Counted from the first letter of the stretch, positions 33,475 through 43,405 are shown. The stretch is DNA of 64,000 nucleotides from Tengunoibacter tsumagoiensis (GCF_003967535.1 NZ_BIFR01000002.1:2108001-2172000), one strand, 5' to 3'. The notes: a model not told the origin generated them from the letters alone. Numbers and translations: made by a program.

Positions 33475-34431
33475 ATGCCAAAACATATTGTTGTTGTCGG
33501 AGCAACTGGTGAAATCGGACAGGCTATTACTCGACGCCTGCTAGAGCGTGGAGAGCGTGTCACCATCGTCTCACGTGATCCCCAGGCGGCTCAACGTTTA
33601 TTGCCAGGAGCTACAGCCTATCAACGCTGGCAGATGGATGAGGTTGCTCCATGGCAGGCAATTTTACAGGGGGCAGATGTGATTATGAACTTTGCTTCTG
33701 CACCTGTCTTTGCCCAGAAGTGGACCCCCGCTTATAGAGAACAGTTGAATACTATCCATATTCAAGGGACAAATATTATTGTTCGTGCCATGCAAACAAT
33801 AGACAGGCCGCCAGCGGTCTTTATCAATGCCTCAGCAGTTGGTATCTATGGCTACTCTAAAGCGAGCAATGAACCCTTTAATGAGCAGGCCGTACCAGAT
33901 GATGATGCGTTTACCAATGAATGCTTTTTATGGGAGAAAGCAGCCTTTGCAGCAGAGGCATTTGGAGTTCGCGTCGTGCTTCTGCGCACCAGCTTTGTGC
34001 TCGATTATCAGTTGGGAGGCCTACCACCTATGGCTCAAGCAACACGCAATTATGTAGGTGGCCCCATTTTGGGAGCTCATTGGACGCCCTGGATTCATAT
34101 TAAAGATGTTCAAGGGCTTATTGAATTTGCGATGGATAATCAAAATGTGCGCGGTGGACTCAATCTCTGTGCCCCTGATGTCGTTTCACAACGTGATTTT
34201 CAAGCAACTTTATCCCGTGTCTTACATCGGCCAGCTCTCTTTGCTAAACCCTCCTGGCTCTTACGGCTTTTTATGGGCGAGGCCGCTACCATTCTTATTC
34301 ACGGAAAACGTGTTATCCCTCAAAAAGCTCTCGATCTGGGCTACCAGTTTCGTTTTCCAACGCTAGAGGCGGCTCTGTACGATCTCCTCTCTGAAAACAC
34401 TCGTCTTACCACCCCTCGCGAAGAGAGATAG
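33475..34431 (+). CDS. NAD(P)-binding epimerase-like protein (TIGR01777/YfcH type)
   Basis: A 318-residue extended-SDR-like protein. The nucleotide site is VVGATGEIGQAITRRLLERGE, and the fold continues with NASAVGIYGY, LRTSFVLD, and a C-terminal domain PSWLLRLFMGEAATILIHGKRVIPQKALDLGYQFRFPTLEAAL that is diagnostic for the YfcH/SulA-like group. The catalytic YxxxK is not in the classic form (AAVG-IYGYSK). The physiological role is unknown. No strong ribosome site precedes the ATG. Confidence 0.88.
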   Translation: MPKHIVVVGATGEIGQAITRRLLERGERVTIVSRDPQAAQRLLPGATAYQRWQMDEVAPWQAILQGADVIMNFASAPVFAQKWTPAYREQLNTIHIQGTNIIVRAMQTIDRPPAVFINASAVGIYGYSKASNEPFNEQAVPDDDAFTNECFLWEKAAFAAEAFGVRVVLLRTSFVLDYQLGGLPPMAQATRNYVGGPILGAHWTPWIHIKDVQGLIEFAMDNQNVRGGLNLCAPDVVSQRDFQATLSRVLHRPALFAKPSWLLRLFMGEAATILIHGKRVIPQKALDLGYQFRFPTLEAALYDLLSENTRLTTPREER

Positions 34432-34546
34432 TACTCTCTTTTCTTATTGCAAAAAGAAACTTAAGCTTGTATGATACAAAGATCAGAAGATCAATGCTTT
34501 TTCTTCTTTTCAAAAGTATCATGACATTGTTGAAAAAAGAGGAAAT

Positions 34547-36289
34547 ATGAACACAGCTAACTCTGAAGATAGTCCGTTGGCGGCCTCCCATTCCAGTCAA
34601 GAATCCAGTCTTCACGAGCCTACAGTAGAGACCCGGCTTCGCCTTGCTGGATTGATGAAAGATGTTGGACTGGCGCTCATTCAAAGTGAGCATCTCCAGG
34701 ATATGGCCCAACGCTGTACAGAGGCTTTTGTTCATTATTTCGATGCAGCATTTGCACGCATCTGGGTCCTCAATCAGGCTACAGAGATCCTGGAACTGCA
34801 GGCCAGTTCAGGACTGTATACGCATCTGGACGGCCCCCATAGCCGTATTCCCGTTGGAATGTTCAAAATCGGCAAGATTGCTGCTGAGCGAAAACCTCAT
34901 CTCACTAATGCGGTGATTGGCGATCCACGCGTCAGCGATCAAGCATGGGCCCGGCAAGAGGGTATGGTGGCTTTTGCGGGATATCCTTTGCTCGTCGACG
35001 ATCAGGTCGTTGGCGTTATGGCCATGTTTGCTCGCCATCATCTCTCAGCCTCTGTGTTGGAGGCCATGGCCTCAACCGCCAATGCCGTTGCAGTAGGCAT
35101 TGATCGCAAACGCTGGGAACTTGAGCGTCTCCATTTACTAGAGACCGCTGAGAAAGCTCGCGCCGATGCGGAACGCGAAAAACAACGCGCCACGGATATC
35201 CTCGAACGCATCAGTGATGCCTTCTTTGCACTGGACCGCAACTGGATTTTTACGTATCTTAATAAAAAATCTGAACCTCTTTTACAGCGACGCCGGGAAG
35301 AACTCCTGGGACACAATATCTGGGAAGAGTTTCCCGATGCAGTTGGGCTTAGTTTCTATACTCATTATCATCTGGCTCTCGAGCAACAGATAAATATTAA
35401 TTTTGAGGAGTTCTATCCTCCCTTAAACACCTGGTTTGAGGTCCACGCCCATCCCGCTCCTGACGGCCTCTCAGTCTATTTTCACAATATTAACGATCGA
35501 AAGGCCATGGAACAGGAGCGCGAGCGGCTCTTTCAGATTGAGCAAGAGACCCGCTCTCAGGCTCAAATTGCTCTTGCGATTCGCAATCGCTTCCTCACCA
35601 GTATCTCCCATGATCTAAAAACTCCGCTCACAACGATGAAGGTAAATGTACAGCTCGCTCAACGCCAGCTCGCTCGCGTCCCCATTACGGATCCCAATCC
35701 TCTCAGCAAACGGCTAGGAGCAATTGAGGGGGCCACAAAAAAGATGACGGGGATGATTGAGGATCTTCTTGATCTTGCCCGGAACCAGACTGATCCAGCG
35801 ATTGACCATGTCTTTCAATCACTGGATCTCCTCCCCCTGGTACATCAAGTGGTCGGTGAATTTCAAGATACCAGCAAACGCCATCAGATACTTATCATTG
35901 ATAAGGTTGATACCTTGCCCATCAATGGAAATCCCGCCCGTATGGATCGTGTCTTGAGTAACCTGCTGAGTAACGCGATTAAATATAGTCCACAAGGTGG
36001 GCAGATTATTGTGGAATCAGATCGTCAGGCAGATGGTGAGACATGCTGGGGAATTATCAGCATCCAGGATCAAGGCATCGGGATTCCTCATGCCGAAATT
36101 CCATCTATCTTTCAGCCGTTTCAACGTGCAAGCAATGTGATCGACTCTATCCAGGGTACAGGAATCGGACTGGCCAGCGTGGTTCAAGTGCTTGAGCAGC
36201 ATGGAGGATCAATCTCCATCCAGAGTGAGGAAGGCAAAGGCAGTACATTCACGATCCGCCTCCCTCTTCTTCTGGAAACAGCCATCTAG
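34547..36289 (+). CDS. Soluble GAF-PAS sensor histidine kinase
   Basis: A 580-residue kinase without transmembrane helices. About 40-185 is a GAF domain (IQSEHLQDMAQRCTEAF, ending VAVGIDRKRWE), then a short coiled coil, a PAS domain at about 215-320 (ISDAFFALDRNWIFTYLNKK), the phosphoacceptor His355 in SISHDLKTPLTTMK, the N box NLLSNAIKYS near 472 and ATP-lid glycines in DQGIGIP and GTGIGLASV. It would autophosphorylate in response to a cytoplasmic ligand. No response regulator gene is adjacent, so it is an orphan kinase. Confidence 0.93.
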   Translation: MNTANSEDSPLAASHSSQESSLHEPTVETRLRLAGLMKDVGLALIQSEHLQDMAQRCTEAFVHYFDAAFARIWVLNQATEILELQASSGLYTHLDGPHSRIPVGMFKIGKIAAERKPHLTNAVIGDPRVSDQAWARQEGMVAFAGYPLLVDDQVVGVMAMFARHHLSASVLEAMASTANAVAVGIDRKRWELERLHLLETAEKARADAEREKQRATDILERISDAFFALDRNWIFTYLNKKSEPLLQRRREELLGHNIWEEFPDAVGLSFYTHYHLALEQQININFEEFYPPLNTWFEVHAHPAPDGLSVYFHNINDRKAMEQERERLFQIEQETRSQAQIALAIRNRFLTSISHDLKTPLTTMKVNVQLAQRQLARVPITDPNPLSKRLGAIEGATKKMTGMIEDLLDLARNQTDPAIDHVFQSLDLLPLVHQVVGEFQDTSKRHQILIIDKVDTLPINGNPARMDRVLSNLLSNAIKYSPQGGQIIVESDRQADGETCWGIISIQDQGIGIPHAEIPSIFQPFQRASNVIDSIQGTGIGLASVVQVLEQHGGSISIQSEEGKGSTFTIRLPLLLETAI

Positions 36290-36297
36290 CTTCGCTT

Positions 36298-37242
36298 TTA
36301 TCGACCTGCAAGCTGGCCGATCACAGGCGCGACAGCTCCTATATCTGCCACACGGAACTCGATAGAGGAGAAACCAAAGTGTTCACGCCGATAGTAAAGT
36401 TCCTCTACCATCTGATCAATTGTACCGATAAGCACATGGTTGCATTGTAAGGTCTGCTCCGGCGTCAATCCTAACTTTTGCCCTACACCATAAGCTACAT
36501 GCTCACGATCATTGGTAACAACGGCGATAAAAATAGTATTGCTCAGTTCAATGTGCTCAAAACGTTCGCCAGCAGCTTCACGAATCCAGGTCAATTTTTC
36601 ATCATTGTACTCATACAGACTACTTGTCCAGTTCAGACCATGCTCGTTATTTTTAGCAGCCAGGCCAATGACATCAGCCTCACGGGCAGCAAACGATAAG
36701 ATCCGCTTGCCTCCTCCTCCCAGATACAGGGGTGGATACGGCTTCTGAACGCTTTTCACGACGACATCCAGGCCATCAAGAGTATAATGTTGACCAGCAA
36801 AATACAGCTTATCCGTTTGAAAGTAGGCCTTATACAGCTTTACAGACTCCTCAAAACGCGCTATGCGCACCCCAACACGATCAAATGGCAATCCAGCCTG
36901 CTTGTAATCTTCAGCCAGATACCCACACCCTAACCCAAACTGGAAACGCCCCTCAGAAAGTTGATCTAACATCGCAACCTGTCGATACAAAACTGCTGGA
37001 TGATAGAAATCATTACAAAATACATGGCTGCCAATACGCAATGAAGTTGCATCAGCCACTGCCATCAATGTCGAGATCGGGTCACCAACAATACCAAATG
37101 ATGAGGCCTCATCAAAATGATCTGTCATTAAAAATGTGCTGACTCCTACCTCTTCTGATTTTTTTGCCTGCGTGATCAATTCCTCACGCGAACGAGCTCC
37201 ATTCGAAATACAAGAAAAGCGAAATGGGCGAATCTTAACCAT
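36298..37242 (-). CDS. LLM-class (F420-dependent type) oxidoreductase
   Basis: A 314-residue TIM-barrel luciferase-like monooxygenase. Motifs include FLMTDHFDEASSFGIVGDPISTLMAVADAT, HPAVLYRQVAMLDQLSEGRFQFGLGCGY and PPLYLGGGGKRILSFAAREADVIGLA. This combination is common in F420-dependent members (TIGR03621-like), but cofactor choice cannot be read with certainty. ATG 37242 is preferred, with AGGAAGG upstream. It converges on the histidine kinase with only eight bases between the stops. Confidence 0.88.
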   Translation of the reverse strand: MVKIRPFRFSCISNGARSREELITQAKKSEEVGVSTFLMTDHFDEASSFGIVGDPISTLMAVADATSLRIGSHVFCNDFYHPAVLYRQVAMLDQLSEGRFQFGLGCGYLAEDYKQAGLPFDRVGVRIARFEESVKLYKAYFQTDKLYFAGQHYTLDGLDVVVKSVQKPYPPLYLGGGGKRILSFAAREADVIGLAAKNNEHGLNWTSSLYEYNDEKLTWIREAAGERFEHIELSNTIFIAVVTNDREHVAYGVGQKLGLTPEQTLQCNHVLIGTIDQMVEELYYRREHFGFSSIEFRVADIGAVAPVIGQLAGR

Positions 37243-37267
37243 AGCAATACCTTCCTGTTGTGAGTTT

Positions 37268-38416
37268 TTAAGAATAGGTCTTTGGAGCGGTGGTCGTCTC
37301 GGACAGCAAGAGACCATCCAACTCTTTTAAAATGAGATCTAAAGCCGTCCCTGTCGCATTCAATTTCAGCGGAACCTGTTCAACTTTTGCCTGTTGAAGC
37401 TGTTGTCTTACATATTCCATCTCTTTCTTCAAGTTCTCTAACTCTTTCTCAGAGACCAGCGCCTGCTGCCAACGTGGCTGCATCTGTTGCATTTGCCATT
37501 CCAGATGCCTCAACTTCTGATAACGAGACAGGAGCGTATTAAGAGATCCCCCAATCTGCCATAAAACATTGTCTGATGTCAGAGGAACACGTGCATCCAG
37601 GTCACCTTGAGCGATGCGGTTCTGTGTCTGTACTAATAAGTCAATACTGGCCTCGAGCTTTTGTTTTTCTAATGTGCTTGCGGTATGTTGCCTGGCAATG
37701 TCATGTTGCAGCTCTGCAATAACCTGTGCTCGATCAGCTCGCTTGACAGCATCCTGAGAGCTGCTCACCCATAAATAGGTCACAACTGCAACAATAATAT
37801 GAAGGACAATCGGACGAGCAAGCACTTCAGGACCAGCCTTGGCAATTAAAGCCGTTAGATCAGAGGTGCGACTCTGTAAATAAAAGTCTGTCACAATGAA
37901 AAGGATATTTGCGCCAACAACGATAAAAACGCTCCTTGCTGGCAAGAGAGAGACTGCAAGGAGGTCTGATTGAATCATCATGTCATATAAAAAAACGGTA
38001 TTAGTCCCTAAACCGCCAGGATACGTCAGAATGGCAATGGGAATTGCTACACTTACCACAGCAGTGACCAGCCCACCAGCAAAATTAACAGCACCTCTGT
38101 GATTCATAGCAAGCGCGATCATAAATAAACCTATTGCCAGCACGAGCACAAACAAAAGGGTATGATTTTGATAATAAGCTACTGGTACTGCCAGACCACC
38201 AACAACCAGAAGAATGTAAAAAAGCAACAAGCTGACCAGACGACCACGTCTCACAAGCTCTCTCTGCTCCACACTCATGTGCGAAGACGAACGTTTAGGA
38301 GCTGTAAAGTGATACCACCATTCCATATAGCTTTTTTTGGGGTCATTATTGAGATATCGAAGTGACCAATCTTGTTGCGATTGAGAATCTCTACTGTTCG
38401 AATTCAAAGGTAACAC
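37268..38416 (-). CDS. Membrane protein with HAMP-like and coiled-coil segments
   Basis: A 382-residue protein starting at GTG 38416, chosen because GGAGG lies six bases upstream. About six transmembrane helices between residues 55 and 225 are followed by a helical region with a HAMP-like unit (QTQNRIAQGDLDARVPLTSDNVLWQIGGSLNTLL) and a Gln-rich coiled coil. It has no kinase, cyclase or methyl-accepting domain, so the output part seems to be missing or provided in trans. It is 48 bp downstream of the 182-residue protein on the same strand and probably shares its transcript. Confidence 0.75.
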   Translation of the reverse strand: MLPLNSNSRDSQSQQDWSLRYLNNDPKKSYMEWWYHFTAPKRSSSHMSVEQRELVRRGRLVSLLLFYILLVVGGLAVPVAYYQNHTLLFVLVLAIGLFMIALAMNHRGAVNFAGGLVTAVVSVAIPIAILTYPGGLGTNTVFLYDMMIQSDLLAVSLLPARSVFIVVGANILFIVTDFYLQSRTSDLTALIAKAGPEVLARPIVLHIIVAVVTYLWVSSSQDAVKRADRAQVIAELQHDIARQHTASTLEKQKLEASIDLLVQTQNRIAQGDLDARVPLTSDNVLWQIGGSLNTLLSRYQKLRHLEWQMQQMQPRWQQALVSEKELENLKKEMEYVRQQLQQAKVEQVPLKLNATGTALDLILKELDGLLLSETTTAPKTYS

Positions 38417-38464
38417 AATACTCCTCCATAATACTTGTACGTTCTTCAATTTCAAGCCAGACTA

Positions 38465-39013
38465 TTACGCAGTTACTACCCCTAAAGTAGTCAGTTCTTG
38501 TAGGGTCGAGAGTACAACTGGTATCGCCAGACCACTTAAGGCAGCAATTTTTTCGACACTCCTCTGTCCGTCAATAAGCGCTAATACTTTGCGCGAATTC
38601 CTATCGACATATTGTAGACTCAGAGAAACTGTCCTTTTAGGAATAGGAAAAGCGGAGAAAGTATTGGCTTCATTAGCGGCATCTGAAGCTGCTGCTGATG
38701 TTTGGTACGATGACTGTAAAAGGTCCAGGCTCTGGCTTGATGATGAGGCAATGGCCTGTGGTTCATAAGTCCAACGTCTCTCTCCTACATTCATAATCCC
38801 TTGCAGAACCTGTAAGCCACTTCCATACGAACGTCCACTCTCTCCTTGCAAAAAACAAGCCACAACCTTTCCTCTTACCAGTTCTATTCTCACCAAACAC
38901 ACCTCTTGTTTCCCTAATACCTGAGGCGGAAGACTCGTCATCAGCCATCCAGTCTGCTGCAACTCTTCCAACATAGTAAGAAGTGTCTTGAGATCTAATC
39001 GATATTCACTCAT
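38465..39013 (-). CDS. Unknown protein with possible C-terminal winged-helix segment
   Basis: A 182-residue protein I do not recognise with confidence. The first 85 residues (LLTMLEELQQTGWLMTSLP, then VCLVRIELVRGKVVACFLQG) resemble small ligand- or effector-binding regulatory domains. A Ser/Ala-rich linker follows. The last 50 residues (NSRKVLALIDGQRSVEKIAALSGL, then VLSTLQELTTLGVV) look like a small winged helix of the DUF4388-neighbourhood type. AGGAAG precedes the ATG. It is upstream of, and likely co-transcribed with, the HAMP-like membrane protein. Confidence 0.65.
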   Translation of the reverse strand: MSEYRLDLKTLLTMLEELQQTGWLMTSLPPQVLGKQEVCLVRIELVRGKVVACFLQGESGRSYGSGLQVLQGIMNVGERRWTYEPQAIASSSSQSLDLLQSSYQTSAAASDAANEANTFSAFPIPKRTVSLSLQYVDRNSRKVLALIDGQRSVEKIAALSGLAIPVVLSTLQELTTLGVVTA

Positions 39014-39523
39014 GTCTTCCTACAATTCAACTCTGTGCTGCAAAATCTTGCGACTATTTGCCTTGCAAAATAAGCAAATGTTTCTTTCAAAGAAAGCATA
39101 TGCTTATCACACTACTCTTTTATATATGCATATTTTTCTCTTTATCAGAGTAGCAAGGGCATAAATAAACATATCTATTCAATCATAACTGAATAATTAT
39201 CCAGGGTCTATCCTTCCTAAAAATACCATTCTGCTACAGAAACGATTGAATTACCCAGAGAGACCGGCTTTAACAATGATTTTAAGATATTTCGCGCTTT
39301 TATTTTGCTATTGATACTGAAACTATAAGAAATTCAAACAAAAAAAGGTATAAAATCTTAATGAAAATTTTATACCTTTTCGCCAAAAGATAAGACTTCA
39401 GCTATTCATGGTCATTTGCTGCGTTGATCAGGGTAGTGGCAGGCTGGTTTCTTTCCATCAGTTATACACGCCTGCCTCCATACAAGGATACCTGACACAC
39501 GATAAATACTTTATCTTATGCAC
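39014..39523. other. AT-rich gene-free stretch with bidirectional hairpin
   Basis: The stretch holds promoters for the minus-strand 182-residue gene and a perfect inverted repeat with arms ATTTTATACCTTTT (39342-39356 and 39367-39380). This hairpin is flanked by A-runs and T-runs on either side, so it could end transcripts from both directions. It lies about 140 bp past the stop of the small gene at 39524. I see nothing else. Confidence 0.6.
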
Positions 39524-39784
39524 TTACCCGTCAGTTAAACCTTGCCGAGAAGCTGAACGTGGCTCACGAACCGATGGATAGATCTCTAACACAGCAAAAC
39601 CATCGCTCAAGTATGTATTTCCTTCTGCATCGACTGAAAAAATGTGCTGTCCCGCTAAACAGTAGTATTGAGGATTGCCGTCTCTATCACATCTTACTGT
39701 GGTCTCGGATTCAACATCAACGAGCAAGACGCCACAGCCTTGATCAAAAGCACAAATATGTAGCCCACCTGCCGTCGGACGCAT
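39524..39784 (-). CDS. Small unknown protein
   Basis: An 86-residue soluble protein, family not recognised. GAGGGTG precedes the ATG at a good distance. It has short beta-like stretches (GVLLVDVESETTVRCD, HIFSVDAEGNTYLSDGFAVLEIY) and four Cys. The composition looks like real protein, but there is no operon context to support it. The function is unknown. Confidence 0.5.
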   Translation of the reverse strand: MRPTAGGLHICAFDQGCGVLLVDVESETTVRCDRDGNPQYYCLAGQHIFSVDAEGNTYLSDGFAVLEIYPSVREPRSASRQGLTDG

Positions 39785-39932
39785 AAAACACCCTCTTCTC
39801 TTCTTGACTCTACTATCGTGCTAAAAATTACCTCTCTTAGTAAGACGATTGAAAATGCAAAACGCAAAATTTGCGAGACCTCGCGACCAACATTCATTCG
39901 ACATTGTTATTCACACATCGTTATTTGCATAC

Positions 39933-39973
39933 AAAAAGAGCCTGATCAATACTGCGTATTATCGATCAGGCTC
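39933..39973 (-). terminator. Rho-independent terminator of the 79-residue gene
   Basis: GAGCCTGATC (39938-39947) pairs with GATCAGGCTC (39964-39973), and on the minus strand a TTTTTG run follows. It lies 43 bases past the stop at 40016, which supports that small gene being real. Confidence 0.8.
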
Positions 39974-40015
39974 GCTATCATTGAAATGGCTCTTTTTTTA
40001 CGTTACATTAGTCTT

Positions 40016-40255
40016 TCATTCAGTAAACCATGGAGCTGCGACTGTCTGCTCATTATCTTCAGGTACATATGCCACAAGGGCACTGGCCCTGTCATTGAGC
40101 CGAACAACCCAGAGGTTATCAGCCAGAGCATTTAACTGCTCTGCTTGCATTGCTGGTACATGCTCGGGAGCAATTCCATAAAAATTACAGGCTGCATTAA
40201 GAACTTCAATAGGTGGTTGTAGTGATTGCTTTTTCCAAAAGCCGAACAAATTCAT
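40016..40255 (-). CDS. Small unknown protein
   Basis: A 79-residue protein starting at ATG 40255 (MNLFGFWKKQ), with AAAGGAAAC upstream. It is soluble and acidic, with no motif I recognise. The terminator directly after it supports expression. The surrounding 40256-40692 region upstream holds only its promoter and a small GGTGG/CCACC hairpin near 40440-40460. Confidence 0.6.
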   Translation of the reverse strand: MNLFGFWKKQSLQPPIEVLNAACNFYGIAPEHVPAMQAEQLNALADNLWVVRLNDRASALVAYVPEDNEQTVAAPWFTE

Positions 40256-40692
40256 ACTGGTTTCCTTTGTTGATCCGAGGGAACACCAGGGAACTTCTTT
40301 GCTCGACTGAGCTTCATTGATCAATTAACCTGATATACCATTGATACTTTTTAACATTGATGCTTCCCCACTTTCCTTCCGGTCCATTCCGGAGCCTGTT
40401 CTACATGGATAATTCATAGGGCAGAGCCTCAAAATACGCTGGTGGTGATTGTCCACCACTCTCATCTTTGGAACGGGTTACCACGAAGAATAGTCACATT
40501 TCATCAGCACGTGCCATTTTTCTACAAAATGATCCTCTCTTCTTAACCTGAATGAGTACTTTTATGCTACCTGACACACGTGTTATCCGAAATGCTATCA
40601 ACAATTATGCTATTCTGAATCCATATTTATACCTACTTTTAGGGGATTATTTAAGGACATCTGTATTTCCCTACGTTGAAGGAGATTATCTC

Positions 40693-41601
40693 TTGAAAAA
40701 GCAGACACGAGGGCCTGTGCTTGTTGTCATTGGTCTGATCTTGCTCGTTGTCATCTGTTCCACTTTTCTCTTTACTCGTCAGGCACGTGTGTCTCTTTCC
40801 AAACAACCAACCCCCACTGCCCAGGCTACGCAGGCAGGCTTACAAGTGGCTGAGAGACCAACTATTGCGCCTACACCTACACCTACACCAAGCCCAACAC
40901 CTTTACCACCTACTCCAACGCCAAAACCAACTGCTCCAGTGGTCTCAGATAACCCCAGTTGGACCCTTATTTTGAGCGATGATTTCAATGGTACTACACT
41001 TGGTTCAAGCTGGGGTACCTACAATGGCCCTCATGGCGGTGGAAAAAGCTATTATGATCCCAGCGAGATCTCGGTGAGCAATGGGATGGTTCATATTCAA
41101 GCTGAACGGAAAACCACCAATGGATTGCTCTACACAACTGGTGGAATGGCTGCGTTTGGACTGAGTCAGGTCTATGGAAAGTATGAGATGCGTGTGAAAC
41201 TCCCACATGGAAAAGGTCTTGATCCCTATGCGATCCTATGGCCAAAGTCAGATCAACCAAATACGGCTCAGGTGGATCTCTTTGAAAGTCCGCCAGTAGA
41301 TAAAACGACTCTCTATTGCACGAACCACGGGGTCGATGGCACAAGCGGACAGGTGACAGCCAATGGGCAGTTTGCCGACGATTTCCATATCTTGACCTAT
41401 GAGTGGCTTCCTAACAAGATTACATTTTCGGTCGATGGAGTGCTACAAGGCGCAATCACAAATCGCATTCCCGATTTTCCCATGTGGCTTGGACTTGCGA
41501 TTAGTTCTGGCGATGCCTTTACTGGCGATCCCGATCCTACAACGGTCTTCCCTGTCACTATGGATATCGACTGGGTCCATATCTATAAATACAATGGCTG
41601 A
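40693..41601 (+). CDS. Membrane-anchored GH16-fold protein with altered catalytic site
   Basis: A 302-residue protein. TTG 40693 is the start because AAGGAGA lies just upstream; it gives a signal anchor (residues 8-28), then a Pro/Thr-rich linker (56-82) and a GH16 (laminarinase-like) jelly-roll from about 90 to the end. Strand motifs WTLILSDDFNG and GKYEMRVKLPHGKGLDPYAILWP are typical. The family's ExDxxE signature reads Q193-V-D195-L-F-E198, so the usual nucleophile Glu is Gln. It may be an inactive glycan-binding relative or use altered chemistry. It is exposed outside the cell. It stands alone. Confidence 0.82.
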   Translation: MKKQTRGPVLVVIGLILLVVICSTFLFTRQARVSLSKQPTPTAQATQAGLQVAERPTIAPTPTPTPSPTPLPPTPTPKPTAPVVSDNPSWTLILSDDFNGTTLGSSWGTYNGPHGGGKSYYDPSEISVSNGMVHIQAERKTTNGLLYTTGGMAAFGLSQVYGKYEMRVKLPHGKGLDPYAILWPKSDQPNTAQVDLFESPPVDKTTLYCTNHGVDGTSGQVTANGQFADDFHILTYEWLPNKITFSVDGVLQGAITNRIPDFPMWLGLAISSGDAFTGDPDPTTVFPVTMDIDWVHIYKYNG

Positions 41602-41643
41602 CCGATCCGCGGCTATATCACTCCTCGTATGAAAAAGTATCGT

Positions 41644-41699
41644 CTTGTGAAACGAATGTTCCCGCATTACATGCAATGCAGGAACATTCGCGCCACAAG
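41644..41699 (+). terminator. Hairpin after the GH16-like gene
   Basis: An interrupted stem (CTTGT/ACAAG, CGAATGTTCC/GGAACATTCG, GCAT/ATGC) lies 42 bases past the stop. No U-run follows. The remaining AT-rich DNA to 42045 shows nothing else. Confidence 0.6.
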
Positions 41700-42045
41700 G
41701 CGATTCTTTGCAAATGCCGGGTCGAATTTCATCCATTGTAATCACCCGCTCTATATGTTATAGTAATGAATAATATCATAAAAATGGCATAAGAATGTAA
41801 TAGCATTACTTGCTTAATAGCTATTTATACATACTATATTGTAGATCCATTCAAAAAACGAACTGCTTCACATCCTTTATTTTATGTATTGAAGTGAAGA
41901 TCGTTCTATGTAGTAGTTGGCTCTAAAAAAGTATCGTGTATTGAGCCAGATCACTCAATCTTTGCTTCCCTTGCAAACAAGAGTGTTGGCTGCGATAGAC
42001 TCCTGGTAAGTGCTCAAGGATTGATGTACATAAAGGACATAGCTG

Positions 42046-43368
42046 ATGTTTAATGTGATCGCAGGGCTTGTGATCTTATTGCTGGTACTGGTGGTGGTTG
42101 TATGGCGTCCACGTACACGCTGGACTCCGCATGGGCTTCCCGTTTTTATTCCTGCGGCCATAGGAGCTATAGTGGCTCTCACATTAGGGCTCGTGGGACT
42201 GACGATGCTTGGAACAATCGTGAGTCGCGTATGGGATGCCTCTTTTACTTTGATTGGTCTCTTTCTACTGGCAGCTGCCCTGGAGGCCAATCATTTTTTT
42301 GAATGGGCTGCTCTACGCCTGGCAAAGATTGCCGATGGCTCTTCATGGCGGCTCTATCTGCTCCTCTGTCTCCTGACAATAGGGGTAACCATTTTCCTCG
42401 GCAACGATGGGGCAATCCTGGGTATGACTGCGATTGTCGCGAAACTGGTGAAAACCATTTTCCCGACGCGTGAGCGACACTGGTGGCCCTATATCTTTGC
42501 AGCGGGGTTTCTGGCCGATTCATTTAGTGGCTTCCTGGTTCCTGATAATCTGACAAATATTATTGTTGCCAGCACGTATCACCTCCCTTTTGTTACCTTT
42601 ATGGTTCAGATGGCCTTACCGATGGTTCTGGCTGCGGTCGTTGCGATCAGTTGCTTTGCAATTCGTTTTAATACAGTGTTATTGAAAGATAAGGTGAAAT
42701 ACGATAGTAGCATGTTGCTAAAGACGGGAAGTGTGTTAAAAGATCAACTTGTCTTTAAGGTTATCTGGATTGCGCTCACTGTGCTGATTCTGGGCCATCT
42801 TATCGTTGGAGGTGTGTTCCATCAGCCTGCCTCCTTTGTCGTTGTACCGGTCGCGGTGATTGTCCTCTTTTTTGTCCATTTTCGCAAGTTACGTCTGGCC
42901 CATGAGATCTTGTTTGCAGCTCCATGGGAGGTGTTGCTCTATGCGCTTGGCATGTTTGTTGTGATTACTGCTGCGATGACGCCAACGGTGATTACGTTGT
43001 TCCTCTCAATTCAACCTCTCCATAGTCTGATCATGGGTGAGAAGAGTGTGATCGGTCTCTTTACTACTGGTGGAATCTTAGCCGTTCTCTCGGCTGTGAC
43101 GAATAATCTGCCTGCAACACTGGCTGGTGTCTTACTACTAGGCACCGTGGCTCATCCGCCGATGCTTGCCATCTATGCAGTGATCATAGGGGTAGATATT
43201 GGTCCTAAGCTCACACCTTATGGCTCTCTGGCGACTCTTCTATGGCTCGGTATTCTCAAACGAGAGGGCATTACGATCTCATGGGGCCGCTGCTTTAAAG
43301 AGAACTGGCTGATTACGGTTTTTGCTCTTACGGCTGCTCTGCTTGGCTTACTCCTGGTCATGCCCTGA
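42046..43368 (+). CDS. ArsB-type arsenite/ion efflux permease
   Basis: A 440-residue membrane protein with about 11 helices of the ion-transporter superfamily. Two inverted halves each show family motifs: FLGNDGAILGMTAIVAKLVK and PDNLTNIIVAS in the first, VTNNLPATLAGVLLLG and GVDIGPKLTPYGSLATLLWL in the second. These match ArsB and its relatives. AAAGGAC precedes the ATG. No ArsR, ArsA or ArsC gene is adjacent, so arsenite as substrate is not assured. Confidence 0.85.
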   Translation: MFNVIAGLVILLLVLVVVVWRPRTRWTPHGLPVFIPAAIGAIVALTLGLVGLTMLGTIVSRVWDASFTLIGLFLLAAALEANHFFEWAALRLAKIADGSSWRLYLLLCLLTIGVTIFLGNDGAILGMTAIVAKLVKTIFPTRERHWWPYIFAAGFLADSFSGFLVPDNLTNIIVASTYHLPFVTFMVQMALPMVLAAVVAISCFAIRFNTVLLKDKVKYDSSMLLKTGSVLKDQLVFKVIWIALTVLILGHLIVGGVFHQPASFVVVPVAVIVLFFVHFRKLRLAHEILFAAPWEVLLYALGMFVVITAAMTPTVITLFLSIQPLHSLIMGEKSVIGLFTTGGILAVLSAVTNNLPATLAGVLLLGTVAHPPMLAIYAVIIGVDIGPKLTPYGSLATLLWLGILKREGITISWGRCFKENWLITVFALTAALLGLLLVMP

Positions 43369-43405
43369 CGGTAGTGATGGTAGAGAGCCTGCCAGTGTAA
43401 TGACA

